Shown: one piece after another, positions 44,215 through 55,038 of the stretch | Numbering within the stretch: the stretch's first letter is position 1 | Layout: every line of letters starts with the position of its first letter | Source of the DNA: Riptortus pedestris | Taxonomy: Eukaryota > Arthropoda > Insecta > Hemiptera > Alydidae | Length of the DNA: 64,000 nucleotides | Direction of reading: 5' to 3' | NCBI GenBank assembly: GCA_019009955.1 | Contig: CM032228.1 | Location: 260,173,001-260,237,000 of the forward strand | Translations under genes and position numbers: made by a program | The notes under the pieces: model-generated | What the model was told of the DNA's origin: nothing | The model's input: only the letters and a program-made list of their open reading frames with translations | Databases searched by the model: none

Positions 44215-44568
44215 AATTTTTCAAATGATATTTGAAGCCTACGACACAATATTCTAATGGACAGTAAATATTTAATAATAAAGAGTAGAAAATTTGCATA
44301 CATTTACATTTTTCTTACAGAGTTTGATTATTACTTTGAGAGTATTATCATTAAGACATATTTTTATTTCATCTATAAATAAAATGATTTCATAATATAA
44401 TACAACCTGCAATTCAAGAGTGAGAGACTGCACTATAAAATAATTTGATTTCATGTTTAAGGATTGAATAGAAGTTTGTTGATTGAGTAATGTGCTTTGT
44501 ACATATATGCGATTTATTTGTATTGTTAGAAAATCCATAGCGAATATTTTATTTTGTATTATTTAATA
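44215..44568. other. LINE inter-ORF spacer, no gene seen
   Basis: AT-rich spacer between the ORF1 stop and the ORF2 start on the minus strand. The open frames in it have no recognisable features. Confidence 0.6.
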
Positions 44569-47428
44569 TTAAACTGTTTCCATTTCGTCACCACTTTTGT
44601 TTTTACTCAATTTTTTTGTTGTTTGCGGCTTAGGTTTCTTACTCTGAGGGCTTTTGATAGTAGGTAGTGGGACATTTAACAAATCATTGTTTTTATTTCT
44701 TATTTGCTTTGAGTTTGTTGGGGGCAAGGAAGAATTTGAAATACTTGGGCAGTGGAGGGGAGGGGTGGAGGGAGGGGGTGTGGAAGATGGGGAGGAGGGG
44801 TATTTAGAGTGGTGAGGGGAGGAGGGTGGTGAGGGGAGGAGGGGTATTTAGGGTGGTGAGGGGAGGAGGGGTATTTAGGGTGGTGAGGGGAGGAGGGGTA
44901 TTTAGGGTGGTGAGGGGAGGAGGGGTATTTAGGGTGGTGAGGGGAGGAGGGGGTATTTAGGGTGGTGAGGGGAGGAGGGGTATTTAGGGTGACGAGGGGA
45001 GGAGGGGTATTTAGAGTGGTGAGGGGAGGAGGGGTATTTAGGGTGGTGAGGGGAGGAGGGGTATTTAGGGTGGTGAGGGGAGGAGGGGTATTTAGGGTGG
45101 TGAGGGGAGGAGGGGTATTTAGGGTGGTGAGGGGAGGAGGGGTATTTAGGGTGGTGAGGGGAGGAGGGGTATTTAGGGTGGTGAGGGGAGGAGGGGTATT
45201 TAGGGTGGTGAGGGGAGGAGGGGTATTTAGGGTGGTGAGGGGAGGAGGGTGGTGAGGGGAGGAGGGGTATTTAGGGTGGTGAGGGGAGGAGGGGTATTTA
45301 GGGTGGTGAGGGGAGGAGGGGTATTTAGGGTGTGGAGGGGAGGGGTATTTAGGGGGGTTAGGGGAGGAGGGGTATTTAGGGTGGTGAGGGGAGGAGGGGT
45401 ATTTAGGGTGGTGAGGGGAGGAGGGGTATTTAGGGTGGTGAGGGGAGGAGGGGTATTTAGGGTGGTGAGGGGAGGAGGGGTATTTAGGGTGGTGAGGGGA
45501 GGAGGGGTATTTAGGGTGGTGAGGGGAGGAGGGGTATTTAGGGTGGTGAGGGGAGGAGGGGTATTTAGGGTGGTGAGGGGAGGAGGGGTATTTAGGGTGG
45601 TGAGGGGAGGAGGGGTATTTAGGGTGGTGAGGGGAGGGGTATTTAGGGTGGTGAGGGGAGGAGGGGTATTTAGGGTGGTGAGGGGAGGAGGGGTATTTAG
45701 GGTGGTGAGGGGAGGAGGGGTATTTAGGGTGGTGAGGGGAGGAGGGGTATTTAGGGTGGTGAGGGGAGGAGGGGTATTTAGGGTGGTGAGGGGAGGAGGG
45801 GTATTTAGGGTGGTGAGGGGAGGAGGGGTATTTAGGGTGGTGAGGGGAGGAGGGGTATTTAGGGAGGTGAGGGGAGGAGGGGTATTTAGGGTGGTGAGGG
45901 GAGGAGGGGTATTTAGGGTGGTGAGGGGAGGAGGGGTATTTAGGGTGGTGAGGGGAGGAGGGGTATTTAGGGTGGTGAGGGGAGGAGGGGTATTTAGGGT
46001 GGTGAGGGGTATTTAGAGTGGTGAGGGGAGGAGGGGTATTTAGGGTGGTGAGGGGAGGAGGGGTATTTAGGGTGGTGAGGGGAGGAGGGGTATTTAGGGT
46101 GGTGAGGGGAGGAGGGGTATTTAGGGTGGTGAGGGGAGGAGGGGTATTTAGGGTGGTGAGGGGAGGAGGGGTATTTAGGGTGGTGAGGGGAGGAGGGGTA
46201 TTTAGAGTGGTGAGGGGAGGGGGGTATTTAGGGTGGTTACGGGAGGAGGGGTATTTAGGGTGGTGAGGGGAGGAGGGGTATTTAGGGTGGTGAGGGGAGG
46301 AGGGGTATTTAGGGTGGTGAGGGGAGGAGGGGTATTTAGGGTGGTGAGGGGAGGAGGGGTATTTAGGGTGGTGAGGGGAGGAGGGGTATTTAGGGTGGTG
46401 AGGGGAGGAGGGGTATTTAGGGTGGTGAGGGGAGGAGGGGTATTTAGGGTGGTGAGGGGAGGAGGGGTATTTAGGGTGGTGAGGGGAGTAGGGGTATTTA
46501 GGGTGGTGATGGGAGGAGGGGTATTTAGGGTGGTGAGGGGAGGGGGGGTATTTAGGGTGGTGATGGGTGGAGGGGTATTTAGGGTGGTGAGGGTAGGTGG
46601 GGTATTTAGGGAGGTGAGGCACCAACTTAAATTATTAATCTTATTTTTACTATTAAGCCTAATAGAGGAGGTGTTTGCAGCTTGATTCTGGAAATTGTAT
46701 GCTTCGGTCTGGCATCCGACTTCTATTCCCTTCCTATTAGTTTTTGCTACATCTGCGTAAGATATGTTCAAGTTTCCATATCTTTCATTGAATTGTTTTT
46801 TCTCGGCATTATAAGTAATTTTCTCTCGGAACTGTATTGGTTTTATTTCTTTTTCCTCTTGGAATTTAGGACATTTTTTATCGAAAGTGTGATGGTTTTG
46901 TTTACAATTCACGCAGCAAGGTTCTGGAGTTTAGCACGGAGAGCCTGAATGTTCTGGATTCGACCAAAATGCACATACTTGCTCCTTGGAACACCTATCT
47001 GCAAAATGCCCGAATCTTAAGCACTTTCTGCATCTAATGGGATTGGGAACATAGATTTTAAGTTTCAATTTATTGAACCCAATGTTGATAGTTTTAGGTA
47101 GAGTTGGAATTGAAAAGGTTAAAATGTAAAGGTGTGTTTTCCTTTCTGTGGCTGCTCTTTTAGATATTATTCTTTTAATCTCAATTACGTTTTTATCTTT
47201 CAGTTCCTCCAAAATTTCCTTTTCTTCGATTCCATCCAAATCAGAGCAGAAAATCACACCCTTACTAATATTCAACTTTTCGTGGGCCTAACTTTTATGT
47301 TAATAGAGTCACTAAAGCTCTTTAGTTTTAAAAGTTTGTCCGATTGTTGTTTCGATTTTGTTTCAACTAAAATAGTTCCATTGCGTAATTTCTTAACATC
47401 TTGTGGTTCACCACAAACTTTATTAATC
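44569..47428 (-). pseudogene. LINE ORF1 gag-like protein with expanded repeat
   Basis: 5'-truncated. From ~47420 the frame gives KLRNGTILVETKS, LNISKGVIFC and EEKEILEELKDKNVIEIKRI, typical of the gag-like nucleic-acid-binding domain of I/Jockey ORF1 proteins. CCHC knuckles follow: CRKCLRFGHFADRC near 47020, CAFW...HSGSPC near 46960 (frameshift), and a third starting CVNCKQNHHTFDKKC near 46910. Then comes SYADVAKTNRKGIE. The protein then enters the 27-bp array, read as 9-residue units such as PPPLTTLNT or, after frame slips, PKYPSSPHH. It leaves the array into a lysine-rich tail with LPTIKSPQSKKPKPQTTKKL and a stop at 44569. The repeat is not needed by the usual family and makes over 600 residues, so this copy is probably non-functional. 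Confidence 0.8.
44800..46617 (-). repeat. 27-bp minisatellite, about 67 units, in LINE ORF1
   Basis: Unit on the plus strand: TATTTAGGGTGGTGAGGGGA plus GGAGGGG. Most units are identical; edge units carry more substitutions, and a few units are deleted by 3 to 12 bases (near 45240, 45335, 45640, 46005). As a multiple of three it leaves two frames open on the minus strand and one on the plus strand, which produces the long proline-rich and Val/Gly/Arg-rich open frames. The plus-strand ones are not genes. The G-rich plus strand (GGGG-A-GG-A-GGGG) could form G-quadruplexes. Confidence 0.92.
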
Positions 47429-48034
47429 TATCTATCTATAATTATCTATATATATATATATATAAAAATGTAACCTCTGTCTGTACATTGATTTTTATCT
47501 CGAAATTTCACGATAACTTTTCGTTTCACATGTCCTAGACACCATAACTGCATTTTGTTTCTTTGGTGTCTGTTTGTTTGTTTGTTTGTTTGTTACCTTT
47601 TCACGCATAAACGGCTGAACCGAATTTTATGAAACTTGGTATGTATATTACTACTACCCCAACTTAGACTTTAGGCTATATTAATAATCTCTAAGACAGA
47701 AAGGAGTGGGGGTTATAAGGGAGGCCTGAAATTAAATATAGCGATATTTTGTTTCTTATTGGTTTTTCGGAAAAGATGATCATAACAAAAGTTACTTATT
47801 TCGTTATTTAGAGTAACTTTTGTTATATACACTTTCGTCGTATACCGAAGTATAAATGAGTTATATGCTAAAAATTATAGCGGGAGTCAACAATTTTATT
47901 TGGCACAAAAGAATCAACCGAACTAAATAAAACTCGGTACGTGTATTAGCACTAACGGCTTCATTATAACAAGCTATACCAACATTTCTAGGGACGGGCA
48001 GGAGTGGGGGTTGTAAGGAGGCCTGAAATTAAAA

Positions 48035-48756
48035 AAAGTCCGTCACGCAGGGGCTGCGTAAACTAAGCAGATTTCCCACGTGAAGTTTTACAATAGAGAA
48101 ATCTGCCTAATAACCGCTGTAGTAGTAAGAAACCTCTAAACCTAAAAAAACATTATTTAGGGCGTAATAACCCAGTAGTTTCTAGCCCCGAAACACAGTT
48201 AACCTAACCTCTAAACCTATTCAAGAGGGACGATAGTTATGGAAAAGGCCGCCAGAGCTCTCGGCGGAAAGTCCAAACATAGCCTACTGGTGACCACACG
48301 CAGAATACAAATGCAAATATCTCGGTTAGTATTCAAGATACAGAATAAATGTATAGAACAATATTTATAGTAAATTTAATTTGCAATAAGATTTATTCTA
48401 TACAATTTTTCGATCCGACGCATAAAAACAGAGATATTTTGAATTTTCAAAAATCCCCCCTCTAAACCCCCCCTCCCACTGGTCCGATTTCAGCCGTTAA
48501 CGAACTTGATCTTTCTTTTTACATAAAACGCTTAAATATGAAGTTTGATAAGGATCAAACAAAAATTACGACCGCTAGAGCGGTAACAGACAAATATATA
48601 GATAGATAGATAGATAGATATATATATATACAGTTTTGAACGGACCACATTTTCGTCATCTACTAGGTAGGATCGATGGACATTTGAAGAAAAATGTCGA
48701 AAATTCCGTCATGAGTACAACCTCAATAGCTGATTTCCCTTAAGGGAAATCTGCTA
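48035..48756 (+). mobile_element. Helentron-like non-autonomous element, full copy 2
   Basis: Starts GTCCGTCACGCAGGGGCTGC (after an A-run), with subterminal AAGCAGATTTCCC near 48076. The centre has (GATA)n/(TA)n and the end is the palindrome around CCCTTAAGGG followed by AAATCTGCT. It matches copy 1 (43231-43982) along its whole length, including the LINE scrap. The disrupted Helitron monomer GAAATTAAAAATAGCG is recovered on removal without an obvious duplication. Confidence 0.6.
48144..48205 (-). mobile_element. LINE scrap shared with Helentron-like copy 1
   Basis: About 62 bases of LINE 3' terminus between AACCTCTAAACCT at 48131-48143 and 48206-48218. Listed as minus because the host element is on the opposite strand to copy 1; relative to the LINE sense strand the scrap reads 5'-to-3' left to right here. 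Confidence 0.7.
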
Positions 48757-48869
48757 ATAGCGATATTTCGTTTCCTATTGGTTTTCCTGAAAATATTCAT
48801 ATGACAAAAGTTGTTTATTTTGTTATTTAGAACAACTTTTGTTACATACAATTTTTTAGTATACCGAAT

Positions 48870-50090
48870 TATAAACGAGATATACGCTAAAACCTATAGC
48901 GGAAGTGAACAATTTTAAATGGAACAAAGGACCCAACTGAAATAAATAAAACTCGGTATGTGTATTAGCACTGACGCTTTCATTATAACAAGCCATACCA
49001 ATATTTCTAGGGACGGGCATTGAGTGGGGGTTGTAAGGAAGGCCAGAATTTAAAAATAGCGGTATTTCGTTTTGTATTCGTTTTTAGGCAAATATGAACA
49101 TAACAAAAGTTGTTTATTATGTTAATTAGAGTAACTTTTGTGATATTCATTTTTTTCTTTTAACAAAGTATAAACGAGATATACACTATAAACTAAAGAG
49201 GGGGTCAACTATTTCATTGGGCGCTAACGATTAAACTGAACTTAAAAAAACTCGGTATGTCAATTAGCATTAATTCTTCCCTGATTATAAGGTATATTAC
49301 AATTTTTAGATTCTAACGGGAGTCTGAAATAAAAATTCGCAATATTTCATTTTCTATTTGTTTTTCGTCAAACGTGCACATAACAATAGCTGTTTACTTT
49401 GGTATTTAGAGTAACTTTTGTTTTATACATTTTTTTGTATAACAGTGTAAAAGGAAGTAATTTGCGTAGAAATATTGATATGCTCAACAATTATTTCCAT
49501 ACGAACAACCAGGTAGGTACCTCACCTGGATAAATGATTTCAAATCTATGTTAATATTTTATCCTTGATAATTAAAATCTATGTTATTTTTTAATGTCAG
49601 TAACAGTTTGCACCAAGTAAAGTATACTCCCCCCCCCCTTCTCTTCGCCCAAACATTAATTCATGAGAAATGCCGGTTTTCGCTGTGAGTATATAATACT
49701 TTATTTAATTAGAACCTGAAAAATATTCGAACAAGCAGTTTTAGTATTGTGAAGAAGATGTAATCTGATTTGTTCATATAATTTAAGGAATTACAGGATT
49801 AATATCCTAAATGAGTTGGCAGCACTGAGCCTAGGGCGGTGTCAAGCTACTTCCTTTGCACTATCAGTTCTGCCGCTTCCCAACCGACCTCATATTGGTC
49901 TATGTATACATGTTAATTGATGCTAATAAGCAATGTAGTGTTATTATCAGGAATGTGAATTTTTTAATTACCAAAAATAAATAATTTAAAAGGATGAACG
50001 CTGGGGAGGTGCGCCCAGTTATTTCTGGTATTTATTAACTCTGCTTCGTTAATGTATGATATACTTTACTGAACACCAATATCAATATAC
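48870..50090 (+). repeat. Left arm of 1.22-kb inverted pair
   Basis: The reverse complement of 51635-52855 is almost identical. In the parts I aligned I saw only isolated substitutions (for example in GGGCATTGAGTGG and in CATTTACAATTG) and a homopolymer difference (10 C versus 12 G). The arm spans monomer sequence and a ~650-base core not otherwise found in the window except in diverged form near 3622-4110. Confidence 0.9.
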
Positions 50091-50095
50091 ATATA

Positions 50096-50131
<36 letters not shown>
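50091..50131. repeat. (TA)n microsatellite
   Basis: TA tract between the truncated plus-strand Helitron and the next minus-strand copy. Confidence 0.9.
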
Positions 50132-50132
<1 letters not shown>

Positions 50133-50133
<1 letters not shown>

Positions 50134-51226
50134 TAGCTAAGGTACCCGGCTTCGCCCGGGAATTCATTTGAGGCTCAATGGTGATGGTATTTTTTAGCAG
50201 GCTTTACATTGCACAATATTTTGACATTTACCCGTCCCAGAGTTTAGGATTGATACCCATCTTTGCCGTGGATTTGCTAATAATAGAATTATTTGTTCGA
50301 TAAGGCTTCCCAGTCTTCGATATTTTTATATTTCCCGTCTCTTATTCATGTAAATATGGTGAATTTTTATTTCAGGCCTCCCTTTTAACCCCCCTCCCGT
50401 TCGAACCTAAAAATTTTAATTTAACTTATAATCATGGAAGAATTAATGCTAATTGACATACCGAGTTTTGTTAAGTTCGGTTCAGCCGTTAGTGCCCGCT
50501 AAAGTTTTAACGTATAACTCATTTATACTTAGGTATACGACAAAAGTGTATATTACAAAAGTTACTCCAAATAACAAAATAAACAATTTTTGTTATGTTT
50601 ATATTTGCGGAAAAACCAATAGGAAACGAAATATCGTTATTTTTAATTTCAGGCTTCTCTTATAACCCCCACTCCTGTCCGTCCATAGAAATGTTGGTAT
50701 GGCTTATTATAATGAAGGCCTCACTGCTAATACACATACCGAGTTTTATGTAGTTCGGTTGAGTCTTTTTTGGCAAATAATATTGTTGACTCCCGCTATA
50801 ATTTTTAGCGTATGACGCATTTAAACTTCGGTATACGACAAAAGTGTATATAACAAAAGTTACTCTAAATAACAAAATAAACAACTTTTTTATATTTATA
50901 TTTGCCGAAAAACCAATAGGAAACGAAATATTGCTATTTTTAATTTCAGGTCTCAATTATAACCCCCACTCCTGTTCATCTCAGAGAATTTTAATATAGC
51001 CTAAAGTCTAAGTTGGGTTAGTAGTAATATACATACCAAGTTTCAAAAAATTCGGTTCAGCCGTTTATGCGTGAAAAGGTAACAAACAAACAAACAAACA
51101 ACCAAACAAACAAACATACATGAAAGAAACAAAATGCAGTTTTGGTGTCTATGACATGTGAAACGAAAAGTTATCGTGAAATTTCGCGAAAAAAATCAAT
51201 GGACAGACAGAGGTTACAATTTTTTA
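50133..51226 (-). mobile_element. Helitron-like element, complete, in inverted-pair spacer
   Basis: 3' end CTAGCTAAGGTACCCGGCTT, two to three monomers, and 5' tail ACAGACAGAGGTTACAATTT at ~51205-51226. Only about 6 bases separate it from the next copy. This 1.1-kb element makes up most of the spacer between the two inverted arms. Confidence 0.7.
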
Positions 51227-51438
51227 TATATACTAGCTAAGGTACCCGGCTTCGCCCGGGAATTCATTTGAGCCTGAATGGTGATGGTATTTTTTGGCAA
51301 GGCTTTACATTGCACAATATTTTGTCAATTCCCTTACACAGTCTTTAGGTTTCATACCCGTCGTTGCTCTGGATTTGTAAATAATTAAATTATTTGTTAT
51401 GCAAGGTTTCACTCTCCTCAATAGTTTTATATTTCCCG

Positions 51439-51634
51439 TCTCCTGTGCATGTAGTTTTTTTTATAAAGTAATGAACATATAATTTATAATCGTAGAAAGT
51501 AATCTGTCTTCCAAACCATGTCTGAATAAAAGTTCCTTTCCCTTGATGCGGTACAAAGCTTAATGGCAACAGCTGTTTTAGATTCGTCATAACCGCTATT
51601 AAAAATACACTTTTGTAAATCACGATTGTAAACT
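51439..51634 (-). other. Unique segment with short open frame, possible captured DNA
   Basis: On the minus strand a 61-codon frame (51669-51484) reads TEHQYQYTVYNRDLQKCIF and FYSDMVWKTDYF, and a second frame overlaps it. The composition is less A/T-skewed than the monomers and the segment has no other copy in the window. I recognise no family. Helitrons capture host fragments, so a captured exon is possible; chance is equally possible. Confidence 0.25.
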
Positions 51635-52848
51635 GTATATTGATATTGGTGTTCAGTAAAGTATATCATACATTAACGAAGCAGAGTTAATAAATACCAG
51701 AAATAACTGGGCGCACCTCCCCAGCGTTCATCCTTTTAAATTATTTATTTTTGGTAATTAAAAAATTCACATTCCTGATAATAACACTACATTGCTTATT
51801 AGCATCAATTAACATGTATACATAGACCAATATGAGGTCGGTTGGGAAGCGGCAGAACTGATAGTGCAAAGGAAGTAGCTTGACACCGCCCTAGGCTCAG
51901 TGCTGCCAACTCATTTAGGATATTAATCCTGTAATTCCTTAAATTATATGAACAAATCAGATTACATCTTCTTCACAATACTAAAACTGCTTGTTCGAAT
52001 ATTTTTCAGGTTCTAATTAAATAAAGTATTATATACTCACAGCGAAAACCGGCATTTCTCATGAATTAATGTTTGGGCGAAGAGAAGGGGGGGGGGGGTA
52101 TACTTTACTTGGTGCAAACTGTTACTGACATTAAAAAATAACATAGATTTTAATTATCAAGGATAAAATATTAACATAGATTTGAAATCATTTATCCAGG
52201 TGAGGTACCTACCTGGTTGTTCGTATGGAAATAATTGTTGAGCATATCAATATTTCTACGCAAATTACTTCCTTTTACACTGTTATACAAAAAAATGTAT
52301 AAAACAAAAGTTACTCTAAATACCAAAGTAAACAGCTATTGTTATGTGCACGTTTGACGAAAAACAAATAGAAAATGAAATATTGCGAATTTTTATTTCA
52401 GACTCCCGTTAGAATCTAAAAATTGTAATATACCTTATAATCAGGGAAGAATTAATGCTAATTGACATACCGAGTTTTTTTAAGTTCAGTTTAATCGTTA
52501 GCGCCCAATGAAATAGTTGACCCCCTCTTTAGTTTATAGTGTATATCTCGTTTATACTTTGTTAAAAGAAAAAAATGAATATCACAAAAGTTACTCTAAT
52601 TAACATAATAAACAACTTTTGTTATGTTCATATTTGCCTAAAAACGAATACAAAACGAAATACCGCTATTTTTAAATTCTGGCCTTCCTTACAACCCCCA
52701 CTCAATGCCCGACCCTAGAAATATTGGTATGGCTTGTTATAATGAAAGCGTCAGTGCTAATACACATACCGAGTTTTATTTATTTCAGTTGGGTCCTTTG
52801 TTCCATTTACAATTGTTCACTTCCGCTATAGGTTTTAGCGTATATCTC

Positions 52849-52855
<7 letters not shown>
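51635..52855 (-). repeat. Right arm of 1.22-kb inverted pair
   Basis: Partner of 48870-50090 with equal overall length (1221 bases each). Both outer and inner boundaries adjoin TA-rich sequence, apart from the inner boundary here, which continues into 51634. Confidence 0.9.

Positions 52856-52909
<54 letters not shown>
52856..52909. repeat. (TA)n microsatellite
   Basis: TA tract replacing the 5' part of the preceding Helitron-like copy. Confidence 0.9.
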
Positions 52910-52910
<1 letters not shown>

Positions 52911-54994
52911 TAGCTAAGGTACCCGGCTTCGCTCGGGAAATCATTTAAGGCTGAATGATGATAGTATTTTTTTGGGCAAGGCTTCAATGTTTACAACTAC
53001 ACTTCCCGTCGGCGCGCATTATTTTGCTGTGAGGGTCAGGCAGGCGACTTATAAATGAGAAATTTTATATTTGAAGAATAAATAAAAATGTGTTCCTAAT
53101 CTATCCCTTGCCATTTTTTAACTCACCTTTTTGAATACTTCAAACCATAATCATGGATAGTATTTATTACAATTAAATATCGTCTATAATGAAACTTATT
53201 TCCTGTCAAAAACCAATCCGAGCACATATAGTTTAAGCATAGTTTAGCACGTAAGGTTATATTCATAATAGTAGATCTCAGTGGTAATCACTTCATGTAA
53301 TGCCCGCATTTCACAGGAAATTAGTAAACTCAATTAACTTTATTAGCCTCCGTCTATTTCCGCTCTCGCATTAGAGCTATCAACACTCTTCTCCTTAAAT
53401 TATTAATTCAAAATATTATTGTAATAATTTATCTACCTGATGGCATTAAAAAATAGTGTTACTCTAAAAATAATTTCAATTATATTCAAAAAGCTAGTCG
53501 AGGGTAAGAGATCGTAGCCGTAACCTAAGTAATACTTTAAACAGATGACAAACAAACAACAAACAATGGCATTAACGTTTAATTGTTATGATAGTACATA
53601 TTTGTTTCAATAACATGAAGATATCGGAAATAAGATAGTATATAACCAAAATCAAAGAGTTTAATTCCCTACTACTTCCCCTATCACTCTTTGAGGAAAT
53701 TCAGCACGATTTTTTTTTAATTATACATTATACAAATTAAATAATGGAAATGCTCTTATAGTTTAAATTTCTATTGGAAATAAATAATAATGTTATTTTC
53801 TAGGGAAAATAAATAAATGAGGCGAAGGGGGAGGGGGATTTTTAATCTCACTAATCCGAATCATACTTAGTACTAAATAATCGAAATAGATAAGGCTAAA
53901 ACATAACATCATTTGTCATAATATGCCTATATTAAAAACACTTAAGTGTTATAAACTTATTTAAATAAGTATTAATAAAATCGTCGACTCCCGCTATAGA
54001 TTTAGCTTATATCCCGTATTTACTTCATTTTACGACATAAGTGAATGAAACAAAAGTTGCTCTAAATAACAAAGTAAACAACTTTTGTTATGTGCACCTT
54101 TGCCGAAAAACAAATAGAAAATGAAATATCGTGAATTTTTACTTCAGGCCTCCCTGATAACTCCCACTCCCGTTTGAACCTAAAAATTTTAATATAGCTT
54201 ATAATCATGGGAGAATTAATGTTAATTGACATACCGAGTTTTGTTAAGTTCGGTCCAATCGTTAGCGCCCAATAAAATAGTCGACTCCCGCTTTAGTTTA
54301 TAGTAAATATCTCGTTTATACTTCGTTAAAAGTCAAAAATGAATATCACAAAAGTTACTCTAAATAACAAAATAAACAACTTTTGTTAGGTTCATATTGG
54401 CCGAAAAACGAATAGAAAACAAAATACCGCTATTTTAAATTCAGGCCTCCCTTATAACCCCCACTCCTGCCCGTCTCTAGAAATGTTAGTATGGCTTATT
54501 ATAATGAAAGCGTTAGTGCTAATACACATACCGAGTTTTATTCATTTCGGTTGGGTCTTTCGTCTAAAATAAAATTGTTCACATTCGTTATAGGTTTTTG
54601 CGTATATCTCGTTAATAATTCGGTATACGAAAAAAGTGTATATAACAAAAGTTACTCTAAATAACAAAATAAACAACTTTTGTTATGTTTATATTTGACG
54701 AAAAACCAATAGGAATCGAAATATCGCTATTTTTAATTTCAGGCTTCCCTTATAACCCCCACTCCTGTTCGTCTCAGAGGATATTAATATAGCCTAAAGT
54801 CTAAGTTGGGTTAGTAGTAATATACATACCAAGTTTCATAAAATTCGGTTCAGCCGTTTATGCGTGAAAAGGTAACAAACAAACAAACAAACATACACGA
54901 AAGAAACAAAATGCAGTTATGGTGTCTATGACATGTGAAACGAAAAGTTATCGTGAAATTTCGCGAAAAAAATCAATGTACAGACAGAGGTTAC

Positions 54995-55000
<6 letters not shown>
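52910..55000 (-). mobile_element. Helitron-like element, long form
   Basis: 3' end CTAGCTAAGGTACCCGGCTT with CTCGGGAAATCATTTAAGG (second subfamily type), core 53090-53990, three monomers and a complete 5' tail at 54840-55000. No coding region. Confidence 0.7.

Positions 55001-55037
<37 letters not shown>

Positions 55038-55038
<1 letters not shown>

Larger units (their letters stand above)
39375..47428 (-). mobile_element. I/Jockey-group LINE, second copy of the family
   Basis: Same family as the LINE at 9754: similar ORF2 domains, a shared lysine-rich ORF1 tail and a shared 3'-terminal GGGCGTAATAACC block. In minus-strand order: 5'-truncated ORF1 (47428-44569) with a 27-bp repeat array, a 355-base spacer, ORF2 (44214-39793) with a Helentron-like insertion, and a ~420-base 3' UTR. 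The UTR ends in three AACCT repeats at 39375. Both flanks are microsatellite, so the target duplication cannot be read. Confidence 0.8.
47462..50090 (+). mobile_element. Helitron-like element with Helentron insertion, 3' end lost
   Basis: The 5' end ATGTAACCTCTGTCTGTACA is at 47468. Monomers follow, with a Helentron-like element inserted at 48035-48756 in the sequence GAAATTAAAAATAGCG. The segment 48870-50090 is the left member of an inverted pair. It ends at ATATAC (50090) where a TA tract begins, so the terminal hairpin is missing. Confidence 0.6.
51233..52855 (-). mobile_element. Helitron-like element, 5' end lost in TA tract
   Basis: The 3' end CTAGCTAAGGTACCCGGCTT is at 51233, with a 3' domain to ~51438. 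A ~200-base segment not seen elsewhere (51439-51634) follows, then the right arm of the inverted pair. It breaks off at CTCGTTTATA into (TA)n. It is complementary to the 47462 copy, which keeps the 5' end and lacks the 3' end, so together they outline one long subfamily. Confidence 0.6.

Noticed and set aside
44962..46685. Long plus-strand open frames of Val/Gly/Arg-rich repeats
   Set aside because: They are the antisense of the 27-bp array in LINE ORF1. A repeat whose unit is a multiple of three stays open automatically; there is no start context or non-repeat domain.
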